This document shows positions 17,799 to 26,347 of a stretch of DNA of 43,997 bases, piece by piece. A model generated the notes under the pieces. The model had not been told where the DNA came from, ran no database searches, and saw only the letters and a program-made list of their open reading frames with translations. The position numbers and the translations under genes were made by a program. Source of the DNA: Acidobacteriota bacterium (GTDB lineage: Bacteria; Pseudomonadota; Alphaproteobacteria; Acetobacterales; Acetobacteraceae); NCBI GenBank assembly GCA_903970435.1, contig CAJCIS010000195.1:1-43997 (forward strand), written 5' to 3'. The number at the start of each line of letters is the position of its first letter. Position 1 is the first letter of the stretch.

Positions 17799-19145
17799 TC
17801 AGTCGCCGTTGAGGGTGCGATCGATAAAGACAGCGCCGCTGGTGACGATGCTTTCACCCGGCTTCAGACCACTGAGCACCTGCACCTGACCGTCAACCGT
17901 GGGGCCGGCGGCAATGTTTCTATTTGCCAACGTTTTGGCGGCGGGATCGGCCACCCACACATGGGCATCCGCGCCTTCGTACACCACTGCGTTTTCGGGT
18001 ACCGTCACGGTGGGGGCGGCGTGGCCGGTGACGATTTCGAACTCCGCCAGCATGTCCGGCTTCAGCGCGCCATCGGGGTTTTCGACCTCGGCGCGCATGA
18101 GAAGCCGATGCGTATTCGGATCGATCACCGGGGCGACGTAGGTGACCCGCGCGGCGAACACGCGGCCCGGGAACGCCGGCACACGGACGCGGGCGACGTC
18201 ACCCACGTGGAAACGTGGCGCATCCGTTTCGGGGGCGAGTGCCACCATCCACAGACGGCCGAGATTGCCAATGGTAAAGACCGCGCCGGCGGCGCCCTGG
18301 CTGGCGACGTTGCCGACGATGTTCTGCCCTGGGCTGACCTGACGTTGCGTAATGGTGCCGGAGATCGGCGCCCGCACCACGGTGTCGGCCGATACCGTCT
18401 CGAGGTTCGGGGTCGTTTCGATGCGGCTGATATCGCGCGGGCTCAGGCCGAGAATGGCCAGCCGGTTGCGCACCGCGGCCACCGCGATTTCCGCGCTGTT
18501 GCGGCCGCCCTGCGCGGTGGCGAGATCGACGCGGCTTTGCTGCCAATCCTTCAGCGCAGCCCCGTGGCCCAGAAAGAGCTGGTGCTGACGGTTCTCGTTG
18601 GTGGTGGCCAGATCGAGCTGCGCGCGGGCGGTTTTCAGCGTGGCGAGCGCGCTGACCATGTCATTCTGCGCCTGCGCGAGCTCGTTGGATTGCACCGCGA
18701 ACAGCGGGGCACCGGCCGCGACCACGTCGCCGGCCCGCGCAATCACGCGGGTGACCCGGCCGGAATAGGGCGAAAACACCGATGTGCTGACATCGTCGTC
18801 GAGCGCGATGCGGCCTTCGGTTTGCACCTGCGGCGCGGTGTCGGGCTGCGTGACGCGCTGGATCCTGAGCCCTGCCCATTGCTGGTCGGTGGGCCTGAAG
18901 GCACCGGCGGGCGGCCCATTCTGCGACAATGCATCCGTGGTGCCGGCTGCGGCGTGGCCGAACAGGGCCGGCAGTCCGAACAGGGTTACAAACAGGATGG
19001 CGGCGAAAACGAGCAGCACCAGTGCTTGCGCGGCCACCGGCAGCGTCACACCCGGTTGTGTCGTGGCCTGCGGGTCGTGCACACCGGATGGCGCCGGCGC
19101 CGCGCCCGGTGCGTCGTCAGGTGCGTCGTCAGGTGCGTTACTCAC
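17799..19145 (-). CDS. CzcB-type periplasmic adaptor (membrane fusion protein)
   Basis: This adaptor of about 448 aa bridges the RND pump and outer-membrane channel. A short N-terminal acidic/Pro-Ala region is followed by one membrane anchor (VTLPVAAQALVLLVFAAILFVTLFGL). The chain then has a lipoyl-like beta half (VFSPYSGRVTRVIARAGDVVAAGAPLFAVQS), a coiled-coil hairpin (about 145-215), the second lipoyl half (VVRAPISGTITQRQVSPGQNIVG) and C-terminal beta-barrel and membrane-proximal domains. The GTG at 19145 is chosen because GGAGG lies 11 bases upstream. The frame is open 28 codons further but without family-like sequence. The codons just after the start hold a tandem DDAPDDAP duplication. 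It is the first gene of the efflux operon in the order adaptor, pump, channel. Confidence 0.88.
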   Translation of the reverse strand: MSNAPDDAPDDAPGAAPAPSGVHDPQATTQPGVTLPVAAQALVLLVFAAILFVTLFGLPALFGHAAAGTTDALSQNGPPAGAFRPTDQQWAGLRIQRVTQPDTAPQVQTEGRIALDDDVSTSVFSPYSGRVTRVIARAGDVVAAGAPLFAVQSNELAQAQNDMVSALATLKTARAQLDLATTNENRQHQLFLGHGAALKDWQQSRVDLATAQGGRNSAEIAVAAVRNRLAILGLSPRDISRIETTPNLETVSADTVVRAPISGTITQRQVSPGQNIVGNVASQGAAGAVFTIGNLGRLWMVALAPETDAPRFHVGDVARVRVPAFPGRVFAARVTYVAPVIDPNTHRLLMRAEVENPDGALKPDMLAEFEIVTGHAAPTVTVPENAVVYEGADAHVWVADPAAKTLANRNIAAGPTVDGQVQVLSGLKPGESIVTSGAVFIDRTLNGD

Positions 19146-19332
19146 GTCAGCGTAAGCCTCCAGCAAGCTTGCCAGTCGCGGCGCGGAGCGACCGCCGTGT
19201 CGCGTGCGGGCCGATACAAACGGATGCAACCGCGGCGGCGCCCCATAGCATCGTTCGCGTGCTTATGCCAGTATTCATTGGTATTTCATCTCCGGCCGCG
19301 GCGGCGCGCACACTGTTACAGTACGAGACAGT

Positions 19333-21021
19333 TCAGAAATGCATGATGATATCGCCGCCGGCGAAGTAGGTGTGATTCTTGTTCGGCGCGATGCCGTGCG
19401 TGGGGTTGCCGTTGAACGCCACCCCGTCGATGGACCGGTAATAGCCGATTTCCGGTCGCATTTCGAATTGTGGCGACAGCCAGTGCTGCCAGCCGAACGA
19501 GAACTCGTAATAGTCGGTCGGCGTGCCCATGCGCTGCCCCTGGTCATCGGCATAGTACTCGGGCCGGAACGAGAAATTGTTCAGCGGATCGGGCGAATAG
19601 TTGAGGTACGACGTGACGCCGAGACCGGTGGCCGTGCAGGACAGCACCAGGGCGTTCTTGCAATGCGCCAGATTGGGCGCGTTGAAGGGCAAGAATTGTG
19701 GCGAGAACGGCGTGCCGCCGTTGGCGTAGATGGTCTGAACCTCCGAATTGTTGGCGTTCGGCACGCCACGCTGGCTTTCATCGTAGAACTCGAAGTCGAT
19801 ATGCCAATGGTCGTTGAATTTGTGATAATATGTAAATCCGTACCATTGCAGATTGTTGTAGCCCCACCGTCCGTTGTTGACGCCGTTCATGCAGGGCTGA
19901 ATATTGTCATGTTCGTCATTCCAGCTGTATCGTACGCAGACCGTGTAGGTGGGAAACTGCGCGCCCGGGTCCTTGAGGAAGGTTCTTCCAGGGTACAACG
20001 GATTTGGATACGGATTCGCTTCGGTCTCGCCCACATGCCAGGGCGGCGCCTCGGTTCCCACCGAAACGCCAGCCTGGAGGAAAAGCTGTTTTGTCAACGC
20101 GGTTGTTGTCATGATGCCGGTGTTTGTGTAATTGTCCACGGCATAGGTCAACGAGTGGGTATACATGTAATTGTTCGGCGCAAGTTGCGCCTCGATATCC
20201 GGGAGCGAAATGTAACGCCCCACCCTGATCATCAATCCCTGGAACACGTAGGGTATGAATACCTCACCGTAAACCATCGGGAAATCGTAGCCGTTCTGAT
20301 TATTGTGCTTCAGAAGCTGGTAGCTGTACACGCCGTATGCCGTCGTGTAGCGGTAGTTCTCGCCGAATATGGCGGACAGCCGCATCCCCCAATCGATATG
20401 GTCGGTCTGCACCGTGTCGGGGAAGCGGTCGAGATAGACCACCGCCTGATCGAGTTGCACCGTGTTGGGCGTATAGGCATAGGCGATCGGCGCGTTGCCC
20501 GCCGGCCGCTGCGTATTGCTGCTGATGTTCATGCCGGGATCGAGCCAGCCATAGATCTGGAAGTCGTTTTCGGTCAGGAATTTGCCGATCGATGTGTTGG
20601 CGATCGCCACCATCAGCGGGCTGTCGACCGAGCCCGGCCGGGTGACCCCGATCGGTGTCGTGCCGCCATACGGCCATTCCGTAAACGGCATGGGCGGGGT
20701 GGTTTCCGGCGTGCTCGGCCAGTCGGACCTGCGCCCTGCCTGTGCGCTGGGGTCGGACGGCGGTCCCGACTGTCCCCATTCCAGTTTATAGTAATTCACC
20801 AGGCGCTCGCCGACATCGGTGCCCAGATAGGCATCGAGGCAGGAATAATTCTTGTAGGGGTCGGGGTTTTTCGAACAATCGACCGATGCGGCGGCGGCGG
20901 TCGGGACCGGCGCCGGAACGAGGTTGACCGCGGGCGGCGCCACCGCTTGGGCAAGGCCGCGCGAGGCTGGAGCCGCGCAACCGACCCAGGCGGCGGTACA
21001 AGCAAGAAGCAGTTTCTTCAT
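19333..21021 (-). CDS. Large outer-membrane beta-barrel protein (BBP2/OmpL-like)
   Basis: This is a protein of about 562 aa. ATG 21021 is chosen because it opens the signal peptide MKKLLLACTAAWVGCAAPASRGLAQA and has GGGA upstream; the frame is open 13 codons further. Residues 40-130 are a soluble Pro-rich segment with DCSKNPDPYKNYSCLDAYLG. From about 150 the chain shows alternating aromatic/polar strands (FQIYGWLDPGMNISSN; MRLSAIFGENYRYTTAYGVYSYQLL; FEMRPEIGYYRSIDG) and ends in IIMHF, a typical barrel terminus. It resembles the putative beta-barrel porin-2 family, whose substrates are unknown. It stands alone, with a long AT-rich upstream region. Confidence 0.8.
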   Translation of the reverse strand: MKKLLLACTAAWVGCAAPASRGLAQAVAPPAVNLVPAPVPTAAAASVDCSKNPDPYKNYSCLDAYLGTDVGERLVNYYKLEWGQSGPPSDPSAQAGRRSDWPSTPETTPPMPFTEWPYGGTTPIGVTRPGSVDSPLMVAIANTSIGKFLTENDFQIYGWLDPGMNISSNTQRPAGNAPIAYAYTPNTVQLDQAVVYLDRFPDTVQTDHIDWGMRLSAIFGENYRYTTAYGVYSYQLLKHNNQNGYDFPMVYGEVFIPYVFQGLMIRVGRYISLPDIEAQLAPNNYMYTHSLTYAVDNYTNTGIMTTTALTKQLFLQAGVSVGTEAPPWHVGETEANPYPNPLYPGRTFLKDPGAQFPTYTVCVRYSWNDEHDNIQPCMNGVNNGRWGYNNLQWYGFTYYHKFNDHWHIDFEFYDESQRGVPNANNSEVQTIYANGGTPFSPQFLPFNAPNLAHCKNALVLSCTATGLGVTSYLNYSPDPLNNFSFRPEYYADDQGQRMGTPTDYYEFSFGWQHWLSPQFEMRPEIGYYRSIDGVAFNGNPTHGIAPNKNHTYFAGGDIIMHF

Positions 21022-21465
21022 CGGCAAATCCCAACGGCCCCCATGAGATTGTCGTTTCAATAACGAGCTGACCGGGCAAGATTATTTGATGGCGGCATAA
21101 AAATTCCATGCGGCTTTTGCGGCGCAGCATAAGCGCGGCGTAAAGCGCGCTCACATCGTGGAATCCGGGGATTGCCTATGGCAGGGCAGGTTATCTAAAG
21201 GTTTTCGCGGGCATAAACGACACACATTTTTATATTATTTTTATGCCGGCCGCGATTTCACAGGGCAAATTCACGCGGTTGCGGCAACGAATAAGCGGGC
21301 GCCGGCAACGCTCGGGTGAGCCGGACCTCGGCGGAGCCTGTTTGGCCGCGTCCTGATCAAATAAAAGTCTTTTGGTTCTTTTCTTCAGAAAAGAACGGCT
21401 TTCTGAGCGTCGAGTGGTTAAAATCCAACGGAAACGCCCGGGTCGTGAGCGTCGGGATCGGACCA
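21022..21465. promoter_or_regulatory. Long AT-rich intergenic region upstream of the barrel protein
   Basis: These 444 bp hold no convincing gene. They contain an inverted repeat GGCATAAA (21210-21217) / TTTATGCC (21240-21247) around a very AT-rich centre (TTTTTATATTATTTTT), and a hairpin repeat at 21363-21404. The region should contain the promoter of the barrel gene and the transcript end of copC. I cannot assign -35/-10 boxes confidently. Confidence 0.4.
21363..21404 (+). repeat. AT-rich hairpin repeat, copy 7
   Basis: This copy has the same compensated C-G stem pair as copy 1 (GTTCTTTTCT / AGAAAAGAAC). It lies 61 bp beyond the copC stop. Confidence 0.85.
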
Positions 21466-21876
21466 TTAGGGCTTATCGACCGTGAAAGGAACCTCGCCGC
21501 GCGTAATATGTCCGTCCAGCGCCAGCACCTGCCAGCGCAGTAAATAGTCACCGGGCGCAACGTGAGAAGCGGCCTGCATCACGGCGTCGCCGGCGCCGGC
21601 GGAGACGGGCAGGCGCTGGATGGTCTGATCCGGCGCGGTGAGCGTCAGCTTGGATCGCCCGGCGTCGATGCGACTATTGTAGCGCAGCGAAATGGCGAGT
21701 TCGCCGGGCTTGATGTGGGCGCGCGGTGCCGGCGTGCTGTCCACCAGGATGGCGTGCGCCAGGGCCGGGCCGACAGCGAAGGTGATGAGCGCGGCGAGAG
21801 ATAGATGCGCCGCGAGACGTATGGGAAAGGCTGGGCCTTTGTGGAAGGCTGGGCCGTTGTGAAAGGCTGGGCGCAT
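21466..21876 (-). CDS. CopC-family periplasmic copper-binding protein
   Basis: This 136-aa protein has a signal peptide ending ALA|HAILVDS, so mature secretion exposes His as the first residue (H41). CopC proteins bind Cu(II) through the N-terminal amine and His plus an Asp-x-His pair. That pair is D121 and H123 in LALDGHITRG, so the Cu(II) site appears complete, whereas no Met-rich Cu(I) loop is seen. The start at 21876 has AGGA about 10 bases upstream. The n-region is odd: three 18-bp tandem repeats encode a PAFH-type peptide before the hydrophobic core. No copD follows on this strand, so it may supply or buffer copper alone. Confidence 0.88.
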   Translation of the reverse strand: MRPAFHNGPAFHKGPAFPIRLAAHLSLAALITFAVGPALAHAILVDSTPAPRAHIKPGELAISLRYNSRIDAGRSKLTLTAPDQTIQRLPVSAGAGDAVMQAASHVAPGDYLLRWQVLALDGHITRGEVPFTVDKP

Positions 21877-21880
21877 GGCG
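21827..21880. repeat. Three 18-bp tandem repeats in the copC leader
   Basis: AAGGCTGGG recurs at 21827, 21845 and 21863 with an 18-bp period. In the minus-strand frame this gives PAFHNG, PAFHKG and PAFP at the start of the CopC signal peptide. An in-frame period of six codons allows copy-number change without a frameshift. Confidence 0.75.
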
Positions 21881-22026
21881 CGGCGGTCCTGTAGAGCGGG
21901 TCGGTGATCAAGCACAAGAGCCGGGAGGCAGGCGGAACGCCGCGCCCCCTGTTACAAGCCGCAACCACACGGAGGGTCGCCCTGTTACATGCGCGTGCGA
22001 TCAGACGCGAGAAGGAGATCCTCATC

Positions 22027-22149
22027 ATGAAACGGACCATTTCTCTCGCACTTCTGGCCGCCTTGGCACTCTCCACCGGCGCCTGTGCCTGCCGCCCAGG
22101 TGCCGTGGGCCCCTACGGCGCACGCCCGGCCCGCTGCTGGGTGTGGTAG
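22027..22149 (+). CDS. Very small secreted or lipoprotein-like peptide (40 aa)
   Basis: A strong AAGGAGAT Shine-Dalgarno lies 7 bases before the ATG at 22027. The product starts MKRTISLALLAALALSTG. It has a short basic n-region and hydrophobic core, then a Cys cluster (ACACRPG), and ends ARCWVW. It looks like an entericidin-style lipoprotein or a small secreted Cys-containing peptide; the lipobox (TGAC) is weak. No family is recognised. It is encoded divergently from copC. Confidence 0.65.
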   Translation: MKRTISLALLAALALSTGACACRPGAVGPYGARPARCWVW

Positions 22150-22343
22150 CGCCGCCGCCAGAAGTTACCGCAATCGCTCCGCAAACGCAGGAAAAGTTCC
22201 CCCCCTGGCGTGACTTGCCGCTCGGTTCGGTCCATTTTCTGCGTCCGGGCGGCGATCCCTTGACCCACGACGCCTGTGACATGTTGTACACTCTTTCCAA
22301 GCCGGCGAGGCGGATGCCGCGCCGCATATAAGGGGTGGCCGCA

Positions 22344-25300
22344 ATGGATGTTCGGGTGGACAGCGCCGATTCTGCTTTGGATGCCGCGGCGCGTGTGGCG
22401 TCACCGCCCGCGCCCCTGCAGGCGGTCACGCTCGATGACAAATACACGCGGTTCGACGGCCGCGTGTATCTCACCGGCATCCAGGCGCTGGTGCGGCTGC
22501 CGCTGCTGCAGAAGCGGCGCGATCGCGCGGCGGGCCTGAACACCGCCGGTTTCATTTCGGGCTATCGCGGGTCGCCTTTGGGCGGCTACGACCTGGCCCT
22601 GTGGAGCGCCAAGCGGCACCTGGATTCGCACGACATTTTCTTCCGGCCCGGCATTAACGAGGACATGGCGGCCACGGCCGTGTGGGGCAGCCAGCAGGTG
22701 GGGCTGCTGCCGGGCGCCAGGTATGATGGCGTTTTCGGCCTGTGGTATGGCAAGGGTCCGGGGGTAGATCGGTCCGGTGACGTTCTGAAACACGCCTCCT
22801 ACCAGGGCGTGCCGACGCATGGCGGCGCGATCGCGCTGTGTGGCGACGATCATGGCGCACGATCCTCCACCCTGGCGCATCAGAGCGACATCGCACTCAT
22901 CCATTACGGCATGCCGGTGCTCAACCCGGCCACCGTCGAGGAACTGCTGTCGTTCGGGCTCGCGGCCTGGGCGATGAGCCGGTATTCGGGCGCCTGGATC
23001 GGCATGAAGGCGCTGACCGACACGGTGGAAGGCGGCGCCACCATTCCGGCCGGCATGGACGGCCTGAATTTCGTCGTTCCGGACGATTTCCAGATCCCGC
23101 CCGAAGGCCTCAATTTGCGCGCCGGTCAGGGCTCGGCGCTGGAAGTGGAACAACGTCATTACGAACAGCGGCTGGAAGCCGCCCAGGCCTGGGTGCGCGC
23201 CAACAATCTGGACGGCGTTGCCTGGGGCGGTGCACGGCGCAACCGCTTTGGTATCGTATCGACAGGCAAGGCCTATCTGGATGTCGTCGAGGCGCTGCGT
23301 GGCTTGGGATTGGACGAGGCGCGCACGGCCGAACTCGGCATTGCCGTGTACAAGGTGGGCATGGTGTGGCCGCTGGAGCCGCAACGTTTGCGCGCGTTCG
23401 CGGAAACCTGCGACGAGATTTTCGTGGTCGAGGAAAAGCGGCCGATCATCGAGGACGAAATCTCCACCATTCTGTATAATCTGCCGGCGCAGTCACGGCC
23501 GATGCTCACCGGCAAGCTCGACGAGAATGGCGCGCCGCTGCTGAAGGCGGTGGGCGAGCTCGACCCCGATCTGCTGCTCCATATCCTGGCGGGACGGTTG
23601 CGGCGGATTGACGATGCCGCGCTGCAAGCCCGGATCGCGGCGACCAAACCGCTGGAAACCGGCATTCCCACCATCAGTTTCGGGGTCCGCGAATTGCTGC
23701 GGCCGCCGAGTTTCTGTGCCGGCTGCCCGCACAACACATCCACGGTCGTGCCGGAAGGGTCGATTGCGGCCGCCGGCATCGGCTGCCACATCATGGCGGC
23801 GGCGCTGCCGGAGCGGCGCACCATGGCGGCCACCCAAATGGGCGGCGAAGGGGCGACCTGGATCGGCCAGGCGCCGTTCACCACCACGCCGCACATTTTT
23901 CAGAATCTCGGGGACGGCACGTATTTTCATTCCGGGCTGCTGGCCATCCGCGCCGCCGTCGCCGCGAACGTCAACATTACGTACAAGATACTTCTCAACG
24001 GCGCGATTGCCATGACGGGCGGCCAGCCGATCGAGGGCGAAGAGTTCGCCGGCCAGATTACCGGCCCGCACGTCGCCAATCAACTTGCCGCGGAAGGCGT
24101 CAAGCGCATAGCGCTGGTCAGCGACGATCCAAACCGGCACAACAAGGCTGAATATCCTGGTATCGTTACGTTCCATCCGCGTGAGACATTGGATGGCGTG
24201 CAGAAGGAATTGCGGGCCTTCAAGGGCGTCTCGGCGATCATTTACGAACAGAGCTGTGCCACCGAACGGCGGCGGCTGCGCAAGCGCGGCAAGTTACCCG
24301 ATACCAACGAGCGGCTGTACATCCACCCCGAAGTGTGCGAGGGTTGCGGTGATTGCGGCGTGCAGAGCAACTGCATTGCGGTGGAACCCGAGGAGACGGT
24401 GCTGGGCCGCAAGCGGCGGATCAATCAGTCCGTCTGCAATACGGATTTTTCCTGCGCCAAGGGTCTCTGCCCAAGCTTCGTCACCGTGATCGGCGGCAAG
24501 CCGCGCGCGCGGGCGGAGGATGACAGCGAGGAGGCCGGTATTATCGCCACCTTGCCGGAGCCCACGCTGCCGCGGATCGGCGAGGTGTACAATATTCTGC
24601 TGGCGGGCATTGGCGGCAATGGCGTGGTGACGGTGTCGGCGCTGCTGGGCATGGCCGGTCACCTGGAGGACAAGCGACTGACCGTGCTGGACAATTCCGG
24701 TCTCGCACAGCGCAACGGATCGGTCACCAGCCATTTGCGCCTGGGCGACGGCGCCGACCGGCACAGCCCGCGCATTCCGAACGGCGACGTCGATCTGGTG
24801 ATCGGCGCGGACCCGATGGTGGTGGCCATTCCGGAGACATTGGCCAAACTCGGGCATGACAGAAGTGCGGTGATCCTGAACCGTTTCGTGGCGCCGAACG
24901 CGTTGTTCGCACGCGATGCCGATCTCGATCTGCGGTTCGATCCGATGCTGGAAAAGGTGCGCCCGCGCGCGGACGCGGAACGGATTTTCGCGCTCGATGC
25001 GACCAAGATCGCCGGCGTCATGCTGGGCAACACGATCGGAACGAATCTGCTGCTGGTCGGCTATGCGTGGCAGCGCGGGCTGATCCCGTTGCGCGTCGAG
25101 AGCATCATGCGCGCCATCGAACTGAACGGCACCGAGGCGGCGATGAACAAGCGCGCGTTCGGGCTCGGGCGCATTGCCGCGGCCAAGCCCGAGCTGGTCG
25201 CAATCTGGCTGCGCGGGCATGAGGCGGCGGCGATTCCCGATACGCTGGGCGATCTTCTGGGCGATCGCATGCCGCGCCTGACGTCATGGGGGGGAACGCG

Positions 25301-25868
25301 CTGGGCGAAACGATATCGCGCCCTGGTGGCCAGGGTGGAGGCTGCGGAGGCGAAGATCGCCGGCGCGGACGGCCGCCTGTCGCGCGCCGTCGCCCACGTG
25401 GCGGCCAAGCTGATGACCTACAAGGACGAGTACGAAGTCGCGCGGCTGTTCAATGATCCGGGCTTCGCCGCCCGCCTGCGGGAGAATTTCGAGGGCGATT
25501 TTACCATGCAGTACAACCTGGCGCCGCCGCTATTCGCGCGCCGGGACGCGGCCACGGGGCGGCCGGTCAAGCAGAGGTTCGGCGCATGGATGGGCCGCGC
25601 GTTCGGCATGCTGGCCCGCCTGCGCGGGCTGCGCGGCACACCTTTCGACGTGTTCGGCTACCACCCGCACCGCAAAATGGAACGGCAACTGGTGCATGAC
25701 TACGAAGCGCTGGTGGACCAGGTGCTCACGCGCCTGAACGCCAGCAACATTGCCGCCGCGGAGGCCGTGCTCCGGGCGCACGACAAGGTGCGCGGCTACG
25801 ACGTGGTGAAGGAGGCGAACGTGAAGCGCATCCGCGAAACGCTGCCGGGGTTGCTGGCGCAGTTGTAG
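22344..25868 (+). CDS. Single-chain indolepyruvate:ferredoxin oxidoreductase family protein
   Basis: This enzyme of about 1174 aa has fused IorA- and IorB-like parts and oxidatively decarboxylates aryl-pyruvates (transamination products of Trp, Phe, Tyr) to acyl-CoA with ferredoxin reduction. In order, it has a pyrimidine-type transketolase half (about 25-330) and a TPP-binding half (FCAGCPHN ... GGEGATWIGQ ... GDGTYFHSGLLAI). A ferredoxin-like segment follows with C665, C668, C671 and C677, and a second Cys group (VCNTDFSCAKGLC). After that come the gamma domain (NILLAGIGGNGVVTVSALLG, NSGLAQRNGSVTSHLRLG) and a C-terminal DUF6537-like region (HKVRGY, NPHR-like YHPHRKMER). ATG 22344 is preferred to GTG 22335 because AAGGGG lies 8 bases before it. 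The stop abuts a GC-rich palindrome. Confidence 0.95.
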   Translation: MDVRVDSADSALDAAARVASPPAPLQAVTLDDKYTRFDGRVYLTGIQALVRLPLLQKRRDRAAGLNTAGFISGYRGSPLGGYDLALWSAKRHLDSHDIFFRPGINEDMAATAVWGSQQVGLLPGARYDGVFGLWYGKGPGVDRSGDVLKHASYQGVPTHGGAIALCGDDHGARSSTLAHQSDIALIHYGMPVLNPATVEELLSFGLAAWAMSRYSGAWIGMKALTDTVEGGATIPAGMDGLNFVVPDDFQIPPEGLNLRAGQGSALEVEQRHYEQRLEAAQAWVRANNLDGVAWGGARRNRFGIVSTGKAYLDVVEALRGLGLDEARTAELGIAVYKVGMVWPLEPQRLRAFAETCDEIFVVEEKRPIIEDEISTILYNLPAQSRPMLTGKLDENGAPLLKAVGELDPDLLLHILAGRLRRIDDAALQARIAATKPLETGIPTISFGVRELLRPPSFCAGCPHNTSTVVPEGSIAAAGIGCHIMAAALPERRTMAATQMGGEGATWIGQAPFTTTPHIFQNLGDGTYFHSGLLAIRAAVAANVNITYKILLNGAIAMTGGQPIEGEEFAGQITGPHVANQLAAEGVKRIALVSDDPNRHNKAEYPGIVTFHPRETLDGVQKELRAFKGVSAIIYEQSCATERRRLRKRGKLPDTNERLYIHPEVCEGCGDCGVQSNCIAVEPEETVLGRKRRINQSVCNTDFSCAKGLCPSFVTVIGGKPRARAEDDSEEAGIIATLPEPTLPRIGEVYNILLAGIGGNGVVTVSALLGMAGHLEDKRLTVLDNSGLAQRNGSVTSHLRLGDGADRHSPRIPNGDVDLVIGADPMVVAIPETLAKLGHDRSAVILNRFVAPNALFARDADLDLRFDPMLEKVRPRADAERIFALDATKIAGVMLGNTIGTNLLLVGYAWQRGLIPLRVESIMRAIELNGTEAAMNKRAFGLGRIAAAKPELVAIWLRGHEAAAIPDTLGDLLGDRMPRLTSWGGTRWAKRYRALVARVEAAEAKIAGADGRLSRAVAHVAAKLMTYKDEYEVARLFNDPGFAARLRENFEGDFTMQYNLAPPLFARRDAATGRPVKQRFGAWMGRAFGMLARLRGLRGTPFDVFGYHPHRKMERQLVHDYEALVDQVLTRLNASNIAAAEAVLRAHDKVRGYDVVKEANVKRIRETLPGLLAQL

Positions 25869-25869
25869 A

Positions 25870-25953
25870 AGGAAGGCGGGGGGCTTTGCCCCCTCGACCC
25901 CCACCGGCGGCACGCCGGTCGGGGGTCGAGGGGGTGAAACCCCCCGCCTTCCT
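25870..25953. repeat. 84-bp GC-rich palindrome between convergent genes
   Basis: Near-perfect arms of about 39 bp (starting AGGAAGGCGGGGGG, mirrored by CCCCCCGCCTTCCT) meet around GGCAC. It begins 2 bp after the oxidoreductase stop and ends 6 bp before the stop of the opposing 94-aa gene, so it could end transcripts from both sides. Differences between arms are limited to CTT/TTTC and one base near the centre. A half copy occurs at 43925-43972. Confidence 0.85.
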
Positions 25954-25959
25954 CTGCAC

Positions 25960-26244
25960 CTATGCCTCCATGGCCGGCGCGACGCCGTTCGGCGCATCGG
26001 TCGCTTGCGATTTCAGGTGCCAAAGTCGTTCGTGCGACGCCAGCAGGGGCGCCACGATCGTCTCGCGGCGTTCCGGCCGCGGCGCCACGCGCAGCAGCAC
26101 CAGTTCGAGCGTCTGCAGCAGTTCGGAAGCGACGATCAGTTCGCCTTCGTCGCAGGCGTGATCGAAGGCCGCCTGAATCTTGTCGCTCAACCGGCGGCTG
26201 TAGCGTTCCTGGTCGCCGGTGGTGGATTGGGTGGTGGTAGACAT
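25960..26244 (-). CDS. Small helical protein of unknown function (94 aa)
   Basis: The product is acidic-to-neutral and predicted helical (RYSRRLSDKIQAAFDHACDEGELIVASELLQTLELVLLRVAPRPERRETIVAPLLASHERLWHL in overlapping segments), with no signal peptide or membrane segment. The spacing of Leu residues suggests two or three amphipathic helices. No family name is assigned. The Shine-Dalgarno is weak. The gene is isolated between the oxidoreductase (convergent) and the EipB-like gene (same strand, about 100 bp upstream). Confidence 0.75.
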   Translation of the reverse strand: MSTTTQSTTGDQERYSRRLSDKIQAAFDHACDEGELIVASELLQTLELVLLRVAPRPERRETIVAPLLASHERLWHLKSQATDAPNGVAPAMEA

Positions 26245-26347
26245 ACTGGGTTACCGCGTGTGTTCCGGGGATTACGATAGAGAGACACTATCATGGCAGA
26301 AAACATGGCTCAGCCCAAAGCCGAATCAGGCCTCAATCAGGCCCGAA

